Part shown: one piece after another, positions 37,197 through 47,951 of the stretch
How the letters are laid out: every line of letters starts with the position of its first letter
Position numbering within the stretch: the first letter of the stretch is position 1
Source: Thalassotalea profundi
Lineage (GTDB): Bacteria; Pseudomonadota; Gammaproteobacteria; Enterobacterales; Alteromonadaceae
Length of the DNA stretch: 64,000 nt
Direction of reading: 5' to 3'
Assembly: GCF_014653195.1 (NCBI RefSeq)
Contig: NZ_BNAH01000012.1
Coordinates: 92,688 to 156,687 of the forward strand
Made by a program: the position numbers and the translations under genes
Notes under the pieces: generated by a model
The model's input: only the letters and a program-made list of their open reading frames with translations
What the model was told of the DNA's origin: nothing
Databases searched by the model: none

Positions 37197-37841
37197 ATGA
37201 GCTTTTTAATGCCGCAACAAAAATTATCAATGGCACTTGAATATGTAGTTAATCAAGCATTAACGATTAATAGTGCGCATAAAACCAGCAAGCTCAAATT
37301 AACAACTCTTGAACAAAAAACACTCGCGCTGCATTTAACTGAACTTAATTTTCCCTTATGTTTTACCTGCCACCAAGAAAAAATTTTAGTCACCGGCAAC
37401 ATAGACAGCGCTGATTGCACTATAACGACGAGTCTTAAGGCGTTAAAAACAATCAAAGAAAATCATGCCTTAACACAAGCAATTAAAGACGACTTATTAG
37501 ATATTGAAGGTGATTTAAAAATTGCCCAAGCATTTATGGCCTTGGCTGAGTCTATTGATATTGACTGGCAAAGTGAATTAGCTAAGCATATTGGCGACAT
37601 TCCGACATATAAATTGACACAATTGGCACATACTATTTCAGATAAATTAATGTTCGCCAGTAAACAAATCAAAGCCGATGCAAGTGAATGGCTTGTACAT
37701 GAGAAAAGATTATTGGTGACTCATCGCGAATGCCAAAATTTTATTGATGATATTGGTAAAGTTACAGCACAAATCGACAAGTTAAGTCTCCGCATTCAAA
37801 CACTTGAGCAAATATCAGATAAAACGCAGGAAGAAGTGTAA
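37197..37841 (+). CDS. ubiJ: Ubiquinone biosynthesis accessory factor UbiJ (SCP2 domain)
   Basis: The protein has 214 residues. An N-terminal SCP2-like lipid-binding domain (about 15-110) carries the [21 protein letters not shown] and DADCTI-like strands, and the C-terminal half is a coiled coil ending in [15 protein letters not shown]. UbiJ binds ubiquinone intermediates and organises the soluble Ubi complex together with UbiK. The place between ubiE and ubiB is the standard one and makes the assignment firm. It starts three bases after ubiE and ends five bases before ubiB. Confidence 0.93.
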   Translation: MSFLMPQQKLSMALEYVVNQALTINSAHKTSKLKLTTLEQKTLALHLTELNFPLCFTCHQEKILVTGNIDSADCTITTSLKALKTIKENHALTQAIKDDLLDIEGDLKIAQAFMALAESIDIDWQSELAKHIGDIPTYKLTQLAHTISDKLMFASKQIKADASEWLVHEKRLLVTHRECQNFIDDIGKVTAQIDKLSLRIQTLEQISDKTQEEV

Positions 37842-37846
37842 ACCCT

Positions 37847-39412
37847 ATGAGCACTAAGAGAGTTTATAAGATAGTAAAAACCTTTTTAAACTACGGTTTA
37901 GACGAATTACTGCCTAAAAAAAGTTTACCTTGGTATGTAAAACTTATTCGCCCGAGTTTGTTTTGGCTACGAAATAAGCACAAAGATAAACCTTTAGCCC
38001 TGCGTTTTAGATTAGCAATAGAATCTCTAGGCCCTGTTTTTATCAAGTTTGGGCAAATGCTTTCTACCCGCAAGGATTTACTACCCGAAGACTTTGCTAA
38101 TGAATTAAGCCTATTACAAGATCAAGTTGGTGCTTTTGACGGTCAACTTGCCAAACAAATTATTATCGATGCTATAGGTCTCGAGACATTCAATTTAGTA
38201 TTTCAAAATTTTGATTTACAGCCACTGGCCTCAGCTTCAATAGCTCAAGTACATACCGCGACATTAACGACAAACAATGAAGAAAAAGACATTGTTATTA
38301 AAGTATTAAGACCTGGCATTGAAAAAACGATTAAAGCCGACTTACAGGTCATGAGTCGTATGGCAAGTGTTATGGCGAGTTGGCTACCTGATGGTAAACG
38401 CTTGCGACCTAAAGAAGTTGTTGCAGAATACCGAAAAACTATTTTAGATGAATTAGATCTCAATCGTGAAGCGGCTAATGCGATTCAGCTCAAACGCAAT
38501 TTTTCTCAAGGAAAAGAACTCGACAATATTTTATATGTGCCCGATATATACAGTGAATATAGCCATAAAAATGTCTTAGTTATGGAACGTATATACGGCA
38601 TTGGTGTTGGCGAAATTTCAACTCTGAATGATCTAGGCGTTGATATGAAATTGTTAGCAGAGCGTGGTGTTGATGTATTTTTTACTCAAGTATTTCGTGA
38701 TAGCTTTTTCCATGCCGACATGCACCCCGGTAATGTATTTGTTAATGCTAATGACCCCGCTGATCCAACGTGGATCGCGATTGATTGTGGTATTGTAGGT
38801 ACATTAAATCGTGAAGATAAACGTTACTTAGCCGAAAATTTTGTCGCTTTCTTTAATCGCGATTACCGTAAAGTGGCTCAATTACACGTTGATTCAGGTT
38901 GGGTACCTGCTGGCACTAATGTTGATGAATTTGAATTTGCTATTCGCACTGTTTGTGAACCCATTTTTAATAAACCTTTAGCTGAAATATCTTTTGGTCA
39001 AGTATTAGTGAACTTATTTAATACTGCTCGTCGCTTCAATATGGAAGTACAGCCTCAGCTTGTATTGCTACAAAAAACCTTATTATATATTGAGGGATTA
39101 GGGCGCCAGTTATATCCACAACTCGATTTATGGCAAACCGCCAAACCATATTTAGAAAATTGGGTAAAAGAGCAAATGGGGTTTAAAGCTGTATTTAATA
39201 AAGTAAAAGATAACTTACCTTTTTGGAATGAAAAACTTCCTGAAATTCCCGATTTAATTTACGATTATTTAAAAAAAGATAAGCAGCTTATTCATCAACA
39301 ACAAGAGATGTTTATACAATTACAATTGCAGCAACAAAAACGTCATAAGCAATTGATACTATCAATTGTATTGGCTACCACTGCAATTAGTGCTGCTATT
39401 ATTTTTAGCTAA
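37847..39412 (+). CDS. ubiB: Ubiquinone biosynthesis regulatory ATPase/kinase-like protein UbiB
   Basis: This 521-residue member of the ABC1/ADCK/UbiB atypical kinase family shows the KxGQ motif in [18 protein letters not shown], the alanine-rich loop [15 protein letters not shown], the catalytic lysine in [20 protein letters not shown] and the metal-binding AIDCGIVG. The last 25 residues form a hydrophobic membrane anchor ([18 protein letters not shown]). UbiB is an ATPase needed for ubiquinone synthesis, probably by extracting lipid intermediates from the membrane. It is the last ubi gene here. In E. coli tatA follows; here a TSUP permease does. Confidence 0.97.
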   Translation: MSTKRVYKIVKTFLNYGLDELLPKKSLPWYVKLIRPSLFWLRNKHKDKPLALRFRLAIESLGPVFIKFGQMLSTRKDLLPEDFANELSLLQDQVGAFDGQLAKQIIIDAIGLETFNLVFQNFDLQPLASASIAQVHTATLTTNNEEKDIVIKVLRPGIEKTIKADLQVMSRMASVMASWLPDGKRLRPKEVVAEYRKTILDELDLNREAANAIQLKRNFSQGKELDNILYVPDIYSEYSHKNVLVMERIYGIGVGEISTLNDLGVDMKLLAERGVDVFFTQVFRDSFFHADMHPGNVFVNANDPADPTWIAIDCGIVGTLNREDKRYLAENFVAFFNRDYRKVAQLHVDSGWVPAGTNVDEFEFAIRTVCEPIFNKPLAEISFGQVLVNLFNTARRFNMEVQPQLVLLQKTLLYIEGLGRQLYPQLDLWQTAKPYLENWVKEQMGFKAVFNKVKDNLPFWNEKLPEIPDLIYDYLKKDKQLIHQQQEMFIQLQLQQQKRHKQLILSIVLATTAISAAIIFS

Positions 39413-39438
39413 CTTAAAAACAACCTGTAATTTAAAAT

Positions 39439-40212
39439 ATGCTCAGCTTTATCATCATTGTTGTAGTTAGCTTTCTTGCATCTCTACTCACCTTTTTTTC
39501 TGGATTTGGCCTTGGCACCTTGCTTATGCCAATCGTGGCTTTATTTTTCTCTGTCGATGTTGCTATTGCAATTACTGCCATCGTTCACTTGGCAAATAAT
39601 GCCTTTAAGTTAGTGCTAGTGTGGCATGATATTAATCGTTCAGTATTATTACGCTTTGGTTTGCCAGCTTTGCTTACGGCATTTATCGGGGCATGGATAC
39701 TGACACACTTTAGCGCTATTAATCTTATTACTCACTACAGCTTTTTTGGATTTCAACGTCAGGTAGCCACTGTTAACTTATTCATTGGCGGCTTAATTAT
39801 TTTATTACTGATAATTGAATTAACCCCCAAAATATCTCAGCTTAATTTTGATAAAAGATATCTCCCTTTGGGCGGTGCTATTAGCGGTTTTTTAGGTGGA
39901 CTTTCGGGACATCAAGGCGCATTTCGAAGTATGTTTTTACTTAAAATAGGCTTGACTAAACACGCATATATTGCCACAGGGGTAATGATTGCAGTTTTGG
40001 TCGATATCGCCCGCTTATCTATTTATGGATCACATTTTCGCCAAGTAGATGAAATCAATTGGTGGATAGTTGCTAGCGCAGCACTTTCTGCATTTTTAGG
40101 TGCGGTTATCGGTAAAAAAGTACTGACGAAAGTTACTGTTCGCTTCATTCAACAACTTGTGTCGGTATTACTATTTACAATAGCCTGTGCTCTAATACTA
40201 GGTTTGATATAA
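39439..40212 (+). CDS. TSUP (TauE/SafE) family membrane permease
   Basis: The 257-residue protein has about eight hydrophobic segments and the two-repeat layout of TauE/SafE proteins: an N-terminal SGFGLGTLLMPIVALFF and a related GGAISGFLGGLSGHQGAFRS in the second half, where these proteins carry their most conserved loop. Members export sulfite, sulfoacetate or other small anions. The substrate here is unknown. It starts 26 bases after ubiB on the same strand and may be read through from it. Confidence 0.85.
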   Translation: MLSFIIIVVVSFLASLLTFFSGFGLGTLLMPIVALFFSVDVAIAITAIVHLANNAFKLVLVWHDINRSVLLRFGLPALLTAFIGAWILTHFSAINLITHYSFFGFQRQVATVNLFIGGLIILLLIIELTPKISQLNFDKRYLPLGGAISGFLGGLSGHQGAFRSMFLLKIGLTKHAYIATGVMIAVLVDIARLSIYGSHFRQVDEINWWIVASAALSAFLGAVIGKKVLTKVTVRFIQQLVSVLLFTIACALILGLI

Positions 40213-40317
40213 ACACTTTTTAGCAAGTACCTATTCATTATACAATTGCTAGCTTTTAATAATCTACTTCTGCTATATTTCAAACTATACAGTACAATAT
40301 TTCCAATGAGTCGTTAA

Positions 40318-40698
40318 ATGTTAGAGCATGGTTACTATACATTAGTAGTTCAAGATAATTTTGTGTTATCACAACTCTTTGGCGCTTGGAATGTTGAACG
40401 AACTAAAAATTATGCCGAGCATATGCAAAAAGTCGCATCTGAATTAACAGCAAAGCCTTGGGCTAGAATCGTAAATTTGTCTTCATGGGAAGGCGGAGGT
40501 ACTGATGTTATTCAACCATTGCAAGACTTACAAAAATGGGCTGAACAAAATAATTGTAAGCATGTAGTATTTATAAATCCGCCTCTTATTCCAAATTATA
40601 TGCTTCAAAAACACGGTGACCCGTATCATGGTTACAAAATTTTTGAAGATCAAGAAGAAGCCATTAGTTGGGTAAAAGCTGAATTGGACAATCTATAA
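40318..40698 (+). CDS. Small SpoIIAA/STAS-like protein, unknown function
   Basis: This 126-residue soluble protein alternates strands and helices. A WARIVNLSSWEGGGTDV turn, a helix with LQDLQKWAEQNNCKHVVFIN, and an ending in YKIFEDQEEAISWVKAEL all fit a STAS/SpoIIAA-like fold of the kind often found in marine gammaproteobacteria. I see no catalytic motif. The gene stands alone, ends 11 bases before the convergent thiF stop and is not part of the thiamine operon. Family call is tentative. Confidence 0.65.
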   Translation: MLEHGYYTLVVQDNFVLSQLFGAWNVERTKNYAEHMQKVASELTAKPWARIVNLSSWEGGGTDVIQPLQDLQKWAEQNNCKHVVFINPPLIPNYMLQKHGDPYHGYKIFEDQEEAISWVKAELDNL

Positions 40699-40709
40699 TT
40701 GCTCTTATC

Positions 40710-41456
40710 CTATTCGCCACAACATTCACAGTCTAAATCAGCTTTTAAGCTTATTGACTTAAATTCCATTTTCCATGAGTCAAAACACAATAATTGATTC
40801 AGAGTTTGATGTTGATTTAATAGTAACTTAACAACTTCTGCAGCTTGTAAACTCCCCATCACACCAAGCAATGGACTAAACACCCCTAAGCTACTACAAC
40901 TGCTTTCCACTTGTGTTTTATCAGGTACAAGGCATTGATAGCATGGCGATCGATGTTGTGAAAAATCAAAGCTAATTAACTGTCCCTGCCCCTGAATGGC
41001 TGAAGCACTCACTAACTTAGTTTGGGTATTAACACATGCTTGATTAATAAAATGCCGAGCAGAAATATTGTCTGTACAATCAAGCACGACATCAATATTG
41101 TTAAGCATCATATTTAAGTTAATATTGAAAACAGATTGGTGAACTGCTTTAACGTTTAGATGTGAATTCATCGCCATTAGTTTTATTTTAGCAACTTCTA
41201 CTTTGGCACTATGAATATCTTTTTCGGTATATAATATTTGTCGCTGTAAATTACTCAACTCTATTTGATCATGGTCTACTAAAGTTAGCGTACCTACTCC
41301 TGCTGCAGCTAAATATTGTGCTGCGGCGCAACCTAGCCCCCCCATTCCCACAATTAATACATGAGCATTCTTTATTGTCGATTGCCCTGATTCACCACAT
41401 TCATCTAGCATAATATGGCGACTAAAACGCATATATTCTCTATCGGTTAATGACAT
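40710..41456 (-). CDS. thiF: ThiS adenylyltransferase
   Basis: This 248-residue E1-like enzyme adenylates the C-terminal glycine of ThiS so that sulfur can be loaded. It has the nucleotide loop VGMGGLGCAAAQYLAAAGVG, the QRQILY arginine finger segment (SNLQRQILYTEKD), and four zinc cysteines in two pairs (CYQC near 180 and CECC at the C-terminus). MoeB is similar, but the thiamine operon context favours ThiF. Its start overlaps the end of thiDE by 10 bases. It is the last gene of the operon. Confidence 0.92.
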   Translation of the reverse strand: MSLTDREYMRFSRHIMLDECGESGQSTIKNAHVLIVGMGGLGCAAAQYLAAAGVGTLTLVDHDQIELSNLQRQILYTEKDIHSAKVEVAKIKLMAMNSHLNVKAVHQSVFNINLNMMLNNIDVVLDCTDNISARHFINQACVNTQTKLVSASAIQGQGQLISFDFSQHRSPCYQCLVPDKTQVESSCSSLGVFSPLLGVMGSLQAAEVVKLLLNQHQTLNQLLCFDSWKMEFKSISLKADLDCECCGE

Positions 41457-42976
41457 ATTATTAACTCTTGGAAATTTTTAATGGCATCTTCAGGGCTTTC
41501 CGCATGGGTAATCGCAGTAACAACGGCAATACTATCTACGCTTGTTGCCAGAACTTCCGATGCATTTTCCAAATTAATTCCGCCAATAGCAACAATAGGA
41601 ATATCCTCATTCATTTTAACGAGGCGACTTAACGTAGTAATACCCTGTATTTGCCCCGTCATATCCTTTGTTTTAGTCGGAAAAATCGCACCAATAGCAA
41701 TATAAGAAGGCTGATATTCCAATGCCTGAAAGAATTCGTAATAGCCATGTGTGCTAAGCCCTAAACGCAAGCCTGCGGCTTTAATCTTAGGCAAATCAGC
41801 TTTTACAATATCCTCTTGCCCCAAATGAACACCATATGCATGACATTTAATGGCTAACTCCCAGTGATCATTAATAAATACTTGTGCAGTATGTAACTTG
41901 CCTAGCTTTACAACTTGTGCAATAGCTTGCTCTAATGAGTAACCTGTTAATTTTTTCTCACGATATTGAATAGTTTGTACGCCAGCAACTAATAAACGTT
42001 CAACCCATTCAACCGAATCAACAACGGGATAAAGACCCATTTTTTTCTCATCAATAGATGCAAACTTTTCTGCATAATAACCTATATCAGTGCTAGTGCC
42101 TTCCCACTCAAGTTTATTCGCTAAGTTCGAGTTGTTGACTAAAACCTGGGGAAAATACTCAGCATTAGTGGGCCAATTTCCTTGCCAAACCGCCCCATAT
42201 TGTCCTTTATATTGCTGTGTTCTAGTTAAACCTTGATTAATATAAGCCTTAGCGATCGTTACCGCATCTCGTAATAAATAACCTTGCGCTAAGCAAGCGC
42301 TGAGCGCTGAGGCATAGGTACAACCCGTACCATGATCTTGAGTATTACTAATGCGCTTACTCGATAACCAGTAATGGTGTTCACCATCAGTACAATAATC
42401 AACACAGCAACTAGTGTCGATGTCAATATGTCCCCCTTTAATCACAACACTACCAACGCCTAAGTCTAATAACGCTTGTGCGGCTCTTTCTAAACACTGC
42501 CAAGAAAAGGCATAAACACCCGATAAGTTCTGCATTTCTTTGTTATTGGGTGTTAATACATCAACTAACGGTAAAAGCTTGGTTTTGATCGCCACTAAAA
42601 TATCTTCTTCCGTTAAATGGTCGCCACTTGACGCAATAGCCACTGGGTCATAAACAACAACGGGGGATTGCTGCCAGTTGCCTTTATAAAAAGCTAACAT
42701 GTCAGCGATTTGTTCAACTTGTTGAATATTAGTTAATAACCCAATTTTAATAACCTGAGCAGGTAACTCTTGTGCTAACGCGTTAAGTTGGCTCGCCAAA
42801 ACCTCACTACTCACTGAATTAATTTCTAATACACCTGAAGAATTTTGCGCCGTTACCGCAGTAATAACCGTACATGCTTGCACACCTAAGTTATGTAATG
42901 TTTTACAGTCTGCCTGAATCCCCGCGCCACCTGTGCAATCAGACCCAGCAATTGTCCATACAATGGAGTTGTTCAT
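41447..42976 (-). CDS. thiDE: Bifunctional HMP-P kinase / thiamine-phosphate synthase (ThiD-ThiE fusion)
   Basis: A 509-residue fusion. Residues about 1-265 are ThiD, which phosphorylates HMP and HMP-P, with the AGSDCTGGAGIQAD opening, the VYDPVAIASSGD and VVIKGGHI segments, and the catalytic DHGTGCTYASALS loop. Residues about 310-505 are ThiE, which joins HMP-PP to the thiazole phosphate, with QYREKK, INDHWELA, YGVHLGQED, STHGYYE and IGAIFPTKTK. A linker of about 45 residues connects them. Fusion couples two consecutive steps. It follows thiG by 22 bases and overlaps thiF. Confidence 0.94.
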   Translation of the reverse strand: MNNSIVWTIAGSDCTGGAGIQADCKTLHNLGVQACTVITAVTAQNSSGVLEINSVSSEVLASQLNALAQELPAQVIKIGLLTNIQQVEQIADMLAFYKGNWQQSPVVVYDPVAIASSGDHLTEEDILVAIKTKLLPLVDVLTPNNKEMQNLSGVYAFSWQCLERAAQALLDLGVGSVVIKGGHIDIDTSCCVDYCTDGEHHYWLSSKRISNTQDHGTGCTYASALSACLAQGYLLRDAVTIAKAYINQGLTRTQQYKGQYGAVWQGNWPTNAEYFPQVLVNNSNLANKLEWEGTSTDIGYYAEKFASIDEKKMGLYPVVDSVEWVERLLVAGVQTIQYREKKLTGYSLEQAIAQVVKLGKLHTAQVFINDHWELAIKCHAYGVHLGQEDIVKADLPKIKAAGLRLGLSTHGYYEFFQALEYQPSYIAIGAIFPTKTKDMTGQIQGITTLSRLVKMNEDIPIVAIGGINLENASEVLATSVDSIAVVTAITHAESPEDAIKNFQELIICH

Positions 42977-42998
42977 AAAATAATCTTATTCAGTATGT

Positions 42999-43793
42999 TT
43001 AATCTTGATGCCAAAATGGCATCCCCATAATTGGCGTACTCGGCTGAGCTACTTGCCGTTCAGGCATTCGACCCGCTAAATATCCTGCTCGGCCTGCTTT
43101 GCATGCATACGAAAATGCACTGGCCATTGTGATAGGATCTGTCGCTTGCGCAATAGCAGAATTTAATAGAATCGCGTCATAGCCCAGTTCAAATGCATGT
43201 ACTGCATGCGAAGGTAAGCCTAAGCCCGCATCAATAATGAGTGTCGTATCTGGCAAACGATGACGTATCGCAGATAATGCTTGTGGATTAGCTAAGCCTT
43301 GCCCTGTACCTATCGGAGACCCCCAAGGCATAATCACTTCACAACCACAGTCTGCAAGTCGACGGCATATCACCAAATCATCAGTACAATAAGGAAGCAC
43401 TTTAAAGCCGTCTTTTAACAGAATATCAGCCGCAGCAACTAAATTCATTGGATCGGGTTGTAAATTATATTCATCGCCAATTAATTCGAGCTTGATCCAA
43501 TCGGTTTGAAATAACTCCCGTGACATTTTCGCCAAATTTACAACTTCTTTCATACTATGACAGCCAGCAGTATTTGGTAATAAAGTTAATCCCAGCGACT
43601 GTAGTTCTTGCCAAAAAATATTGCCACCATTGTTCTCAGGATTTTGCCTGCGTAATGACACCGTCACAATTTCACTTTCGCTTTTTACTATTGCAGCTTT
43701 CATAACATCAAGAGATGGGTAGAGCGCACTGCCAATTAACAAACGACTTGAAAATTCTTGTCCATAAATAATTAACTTATTGCTATTTTTCAT
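42999..43793 (-). CDS. thiG: Thiazole synthase
   Basis: This 264-residue TIM-barrel enzyme builds the thiazole phosphate ring from deoxyxylulose 5-phosphate, dehydroglycine and ThiS thiocarboxylate. It shows [12 protein letters not shown] near the start, the Schiff-base lysine segment [64 protein letters not shown] in the last third and the phosphate-binding GRAGYLAGR. Length matches the family. It follows thiS by 12 bases. Confidence 0.96.
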   Translation of the reverse strand: MKNSNKLIIYGQEFSSRLLIGSALYPSLDVMKAAIVKSESEIVTVSLRRQNPENNGGNIFWQELQSLGLTLLPNTAGCHSMKEVVNLAKMSRELFQTDWIKLELIGDEYNLQPDPMNLVAAADILLKDGFKVLPYCTDDLVICRRLADCGCEVIMPWGSPIGTGQGLANPQALSAIRHRLPDTTLIIDAGLGLPSHAVHAFELGYDAILLNSAIAQATDPITMASAFSYACKAGRAGYLAGRMPERQVAQPSTPIMGMPFWHQD

Positions 43794-43805
43794 TATAAGT
43801 CCACA

Positions 43806-44000
43806 TTACCCACCAAAAATAGGCGAAACAATATCAACTAAGTCGTCGGGTTGAACCTGCGTCGTTGCGTAATTTGATTTCGCGACAAACTCACCATTAA
43901 TAGCAACGGCAAATGGTGCTTTTGCCCCATATTGCTTTATTATTTCAACGAGTTCACTATTATCAACAAGATGCTCAATGTTATTGATCATTATGCGCAT
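43806..44000 (-). CDS. thiS: Sulfur carrier protein ThiS
   Basis: This 64-residue ubiquitin-like carrier ends in IFGG; the terminal glycine is adenylated by ThiF and becomes the thiocarboxylate sulfur donor for ThiG. The start at 44000 is chosen because GGAGG lies eight bases upstream and the sequence then begins MRIMINN, as in other ThiS proteins. In-frame ATGs at 44015 and 44006 are too close to or before that site. It overlaps the end of thiO by 20 bases. Confidence 0.92.
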   Translation of the reverse strand: MRIMINNIEHLVDNSELVEIIKQYGAKAPFAVAINGEFVAKSNYATTQVQPDDLVDIVSPIFGG

Positions 44001-45174
44001 ACTCATTTCCTCCATTAAAGACAGTAATTAACTTGTGGTCGAATCCGCTATCAGTGACAACATCATCTATTGAAAATTCACTACTTATTTCAGAATAAAC
44101 CTGCCATTGATCTGCACAAAACGAGTCAAATGAACGCAACAATTGCAAGACTTGTTCGAGAATATAGGGTGTTAGCAAATAGCCGTGGCGATACAAGCCA
44201 TTAATTTGTATTGATTTATTTAGAACGGTTATTGACGGTTCATTATCAAGTAATGTCGGTCTTAATCCTGTTTGCATAGCTAAAACCTCAGCTTCTGCAA
44301 ATCCAGAATGCACACTATAAGCGGCTGAAAGCAACTCAAGCACGGAACGAACACTGATAGCTTGTTCGCTGTCAGATTCAATTTCTGTTGCACCAATCAC
44401 ATACTCATTATTTCCTTTAGGTACGATATACAGGGGATAGCGAGGGTGCATTACACGAATAGGATGCAAAAGCTTAACCTGCGGTGCTCGTACTCTAACA
44501 ACCTCGCCCCTAACCCCTCGCAATGTTGCTTTTGGATCGATCAATTGCTGAGATGCGCCCAACCCTCGACAATCAATCACCCAATCAAACACCTGCTTTT
44601 CACCGCTTGGTAAATGAATTGTGTTATCAATTATTCTAGTTGCCGTGTGTTCGAAAAGATTAATGTCGCTCTCTTGAATTTGCTGCGCACTTTGTCGGTA
44701 CAATGCTTGATTATCAACATGACCTTCAGAGGGTAGAAAAAGCCCTTGATTAAATTGTTGTGCTAGTTCAGGTTCAAGTGCGATTAAATCATCTGCATTC
44801 ATCTCGGCACTATCAGCTTCATTGTTAGACTTTAGACGTTGTTGGAAATGCGTTAAATTTGACATATCTTGTCGATGAGCGACTACAATCGTGCCTAACT
44901 GCCACCAAGCCTGTTTGATTGCCAAGCAAGAAAGGAGTTTAGGCCATAGCGCTAAAGAGCGCTGACCCATCACCGTAATATGTTCACTTGCGGTGACTGA
45001 CTCAGCTACAGGTGATACCATTGCTGCAGCTATAAGCCCTGTACTTTCAGGGGTTAATAGCGCATTTTTCTCAAATAAACTGACGTTACTCACCACAGTT
45101 TTATTTTGCTGGATAAGGAGTAACGCCAACAACCGGCCAACAAGCCCACTACCTACAACCGCAATATTACTCAT
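43981..45174 (-). CDS. thiO: FAD-dependent glycine oxidase
   Basis: This 397-residue DAO-family flavoenzyme oxidises glycine to iminoacetate (dehydroglycine), the thiazole precursor, using oxygen. It has the N-terminal FAD fingerprint VVGSGLVGRLLALLL, the ESTGLIAAAMVSP loop, WVIDCRGLGA, RGVRGEVVRVRAP, and the C-terminal TGLRPTLLDN and GLYRHGYLLTP segments that close the FAD site. Its presence in place of thiH shows the aerobic thiazole route. It sits eight bases after thiC and overlaps thiS. Confidence 0.92.
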   Translation of the reverse strand: MSNIAVVGSGLVGRLLALLLIQQNKTVVSNVSLFEKNALLTPESTGLIAAAMVSPVAESVTASEHITVMGQRSLALWPKLLSCLAIKQAWWQLGTIVVAHRQDMSNLTHFQQRLKSNNEADSAEMNADDLIALEPELAQQFNQGLFLPSEGHVDNQALYRQSAQQIQESDINLFEHTATRIIDNTIHLPSGEKQVFDWVIDCRGLGASQQLIDPKATLRGVRGEVVRVRAPQVKLLHPIRVMHPRYPLYIVPKGNNEYVIGATEIESDSEQAISVRSVLELLSAAYSVHSGFAEAEVLAMQTGLRPTLLDNEPSITVLNKSIQINGLYRHGYLLTPYILEQVLQLLRSFDSFCADQWQVYSEISSEFSIDDVVTDSGFDHKLITVFNGGNEYAHNDQ

Positions 45175-45182
45175 AACGGCTC

Positions 45183-47305
<2,123 letters not shown>

Positions 47306-47315
47306 CTCAAATGGT

Positions 47316-47345
47316 AATATAGAACCATCAACACTAGCAAGTGAA
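47316..47345 (-). promoter_or_regulatory. Promoter of the thiamine operon
   Basis: On the minus strand TTCACT (47345-47340) and TATATT (47321-47316) are 18 bases apart, matching the -35 and -10 at 4 and 5 of 6 positions. A start about seven bases later would place the transcript 5' end just before the riboswitch. Confidence 0.5.
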
Positions 47346-47398
47346 ATTCTACGGTTATTCAGGTATATGCTATAAACAGTATTGCTAAAACATTTAGG

Positions 47399-47635
47399 TT
47401 ATTGTGCGATTTTGACTCTAATTCTATTTTTAGCCACTCGGGTTTCATGTAAAGCGGTAAGGGCACTATTAGCCTCACTTTCATTAGGCATTACAACAAA
47501 AGCAAAGCCTTTAGACTTACCTGTTGTTTGATCAAGTACTAGTGTACATTCATTAACAGTGCCGTGAGCGGTAAATAATAAACGAATTTCTTGCTCTGTT
47601 GTTGAGCGTGATAAATTACGAACTAAAAGTTTCAT
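47399..47635 (-). CDS. Small RNA-binding protein with one RRM domain
   Basis: This 78-residue protein is a single RNA recognition motif. RNP2 is LLVRNLS at the N-terminus and RNP1 is KSKGFAFVVM in the middle, with the aromatic residues that stack on RNA in place. Similar small RRM proteins occur in cyanobacteria and many marine gammaproteobacteria, some cold-induced; RNA target unknown. It ends about 55 bases upstream of the thiamine operon promoter and is read in the same direction, so it could contribute read-through into the riboswitch leader. Confidence 0.9.
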   Translation of the reverse strand: MKLLVRNLSRSTTEQEIRLLFTAHGTVNECTLVLDQTTGKSKGFAFVVMPNESEANSALTALHETRVAKNRIRVKIAQ

Positions 47636-47951
47636 ATATAGCCATATGTTGTGATTACAGCCTAAATTGTCTCACACTTTGCCAATTGACCAAGCTATTT
47701 GTCTATATTTCCTAATATTTCTACTTTATGTAAACACTTTGTAAAGTTTTTTATACCAACGAAACTGACGCTGTCATTCGTTTTGCGAGGGCTTTATTCT
47801 ATTCTCTTACTTTTCATTTACTTAATTAATTAAAACTCACATCAATGCAATTATGACAAAATGATTGATATTTAACCAATAAGCTTTACAATGCAGTTCC
47901 TATTTTCTGAAACTAATCGTCATAGTTTCATAATTGTTGTTAGGTAGTAGT
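47636..47951. other. Intergenic region between the RRM gene and the GGDEF-EAL gene
   Basis: These 316 bases separate two divergent genes and hold no coding frame. The only signal I can support is the promoter at 47865-47892 directed at the GGDEF-EAL gene. Confidence 0.6.
47865..47892 (+). promoter_or_regulatory. Probable sigma-70 promoter for the GGDEF-EAL gene
   Basis: TTGATA (47865-47870) and TACAAT (47887-47892) each match consensus at 5 of 6 positions with a 16-base spacer. The gene starts about 60 bases downstream. Confidence 0.55.
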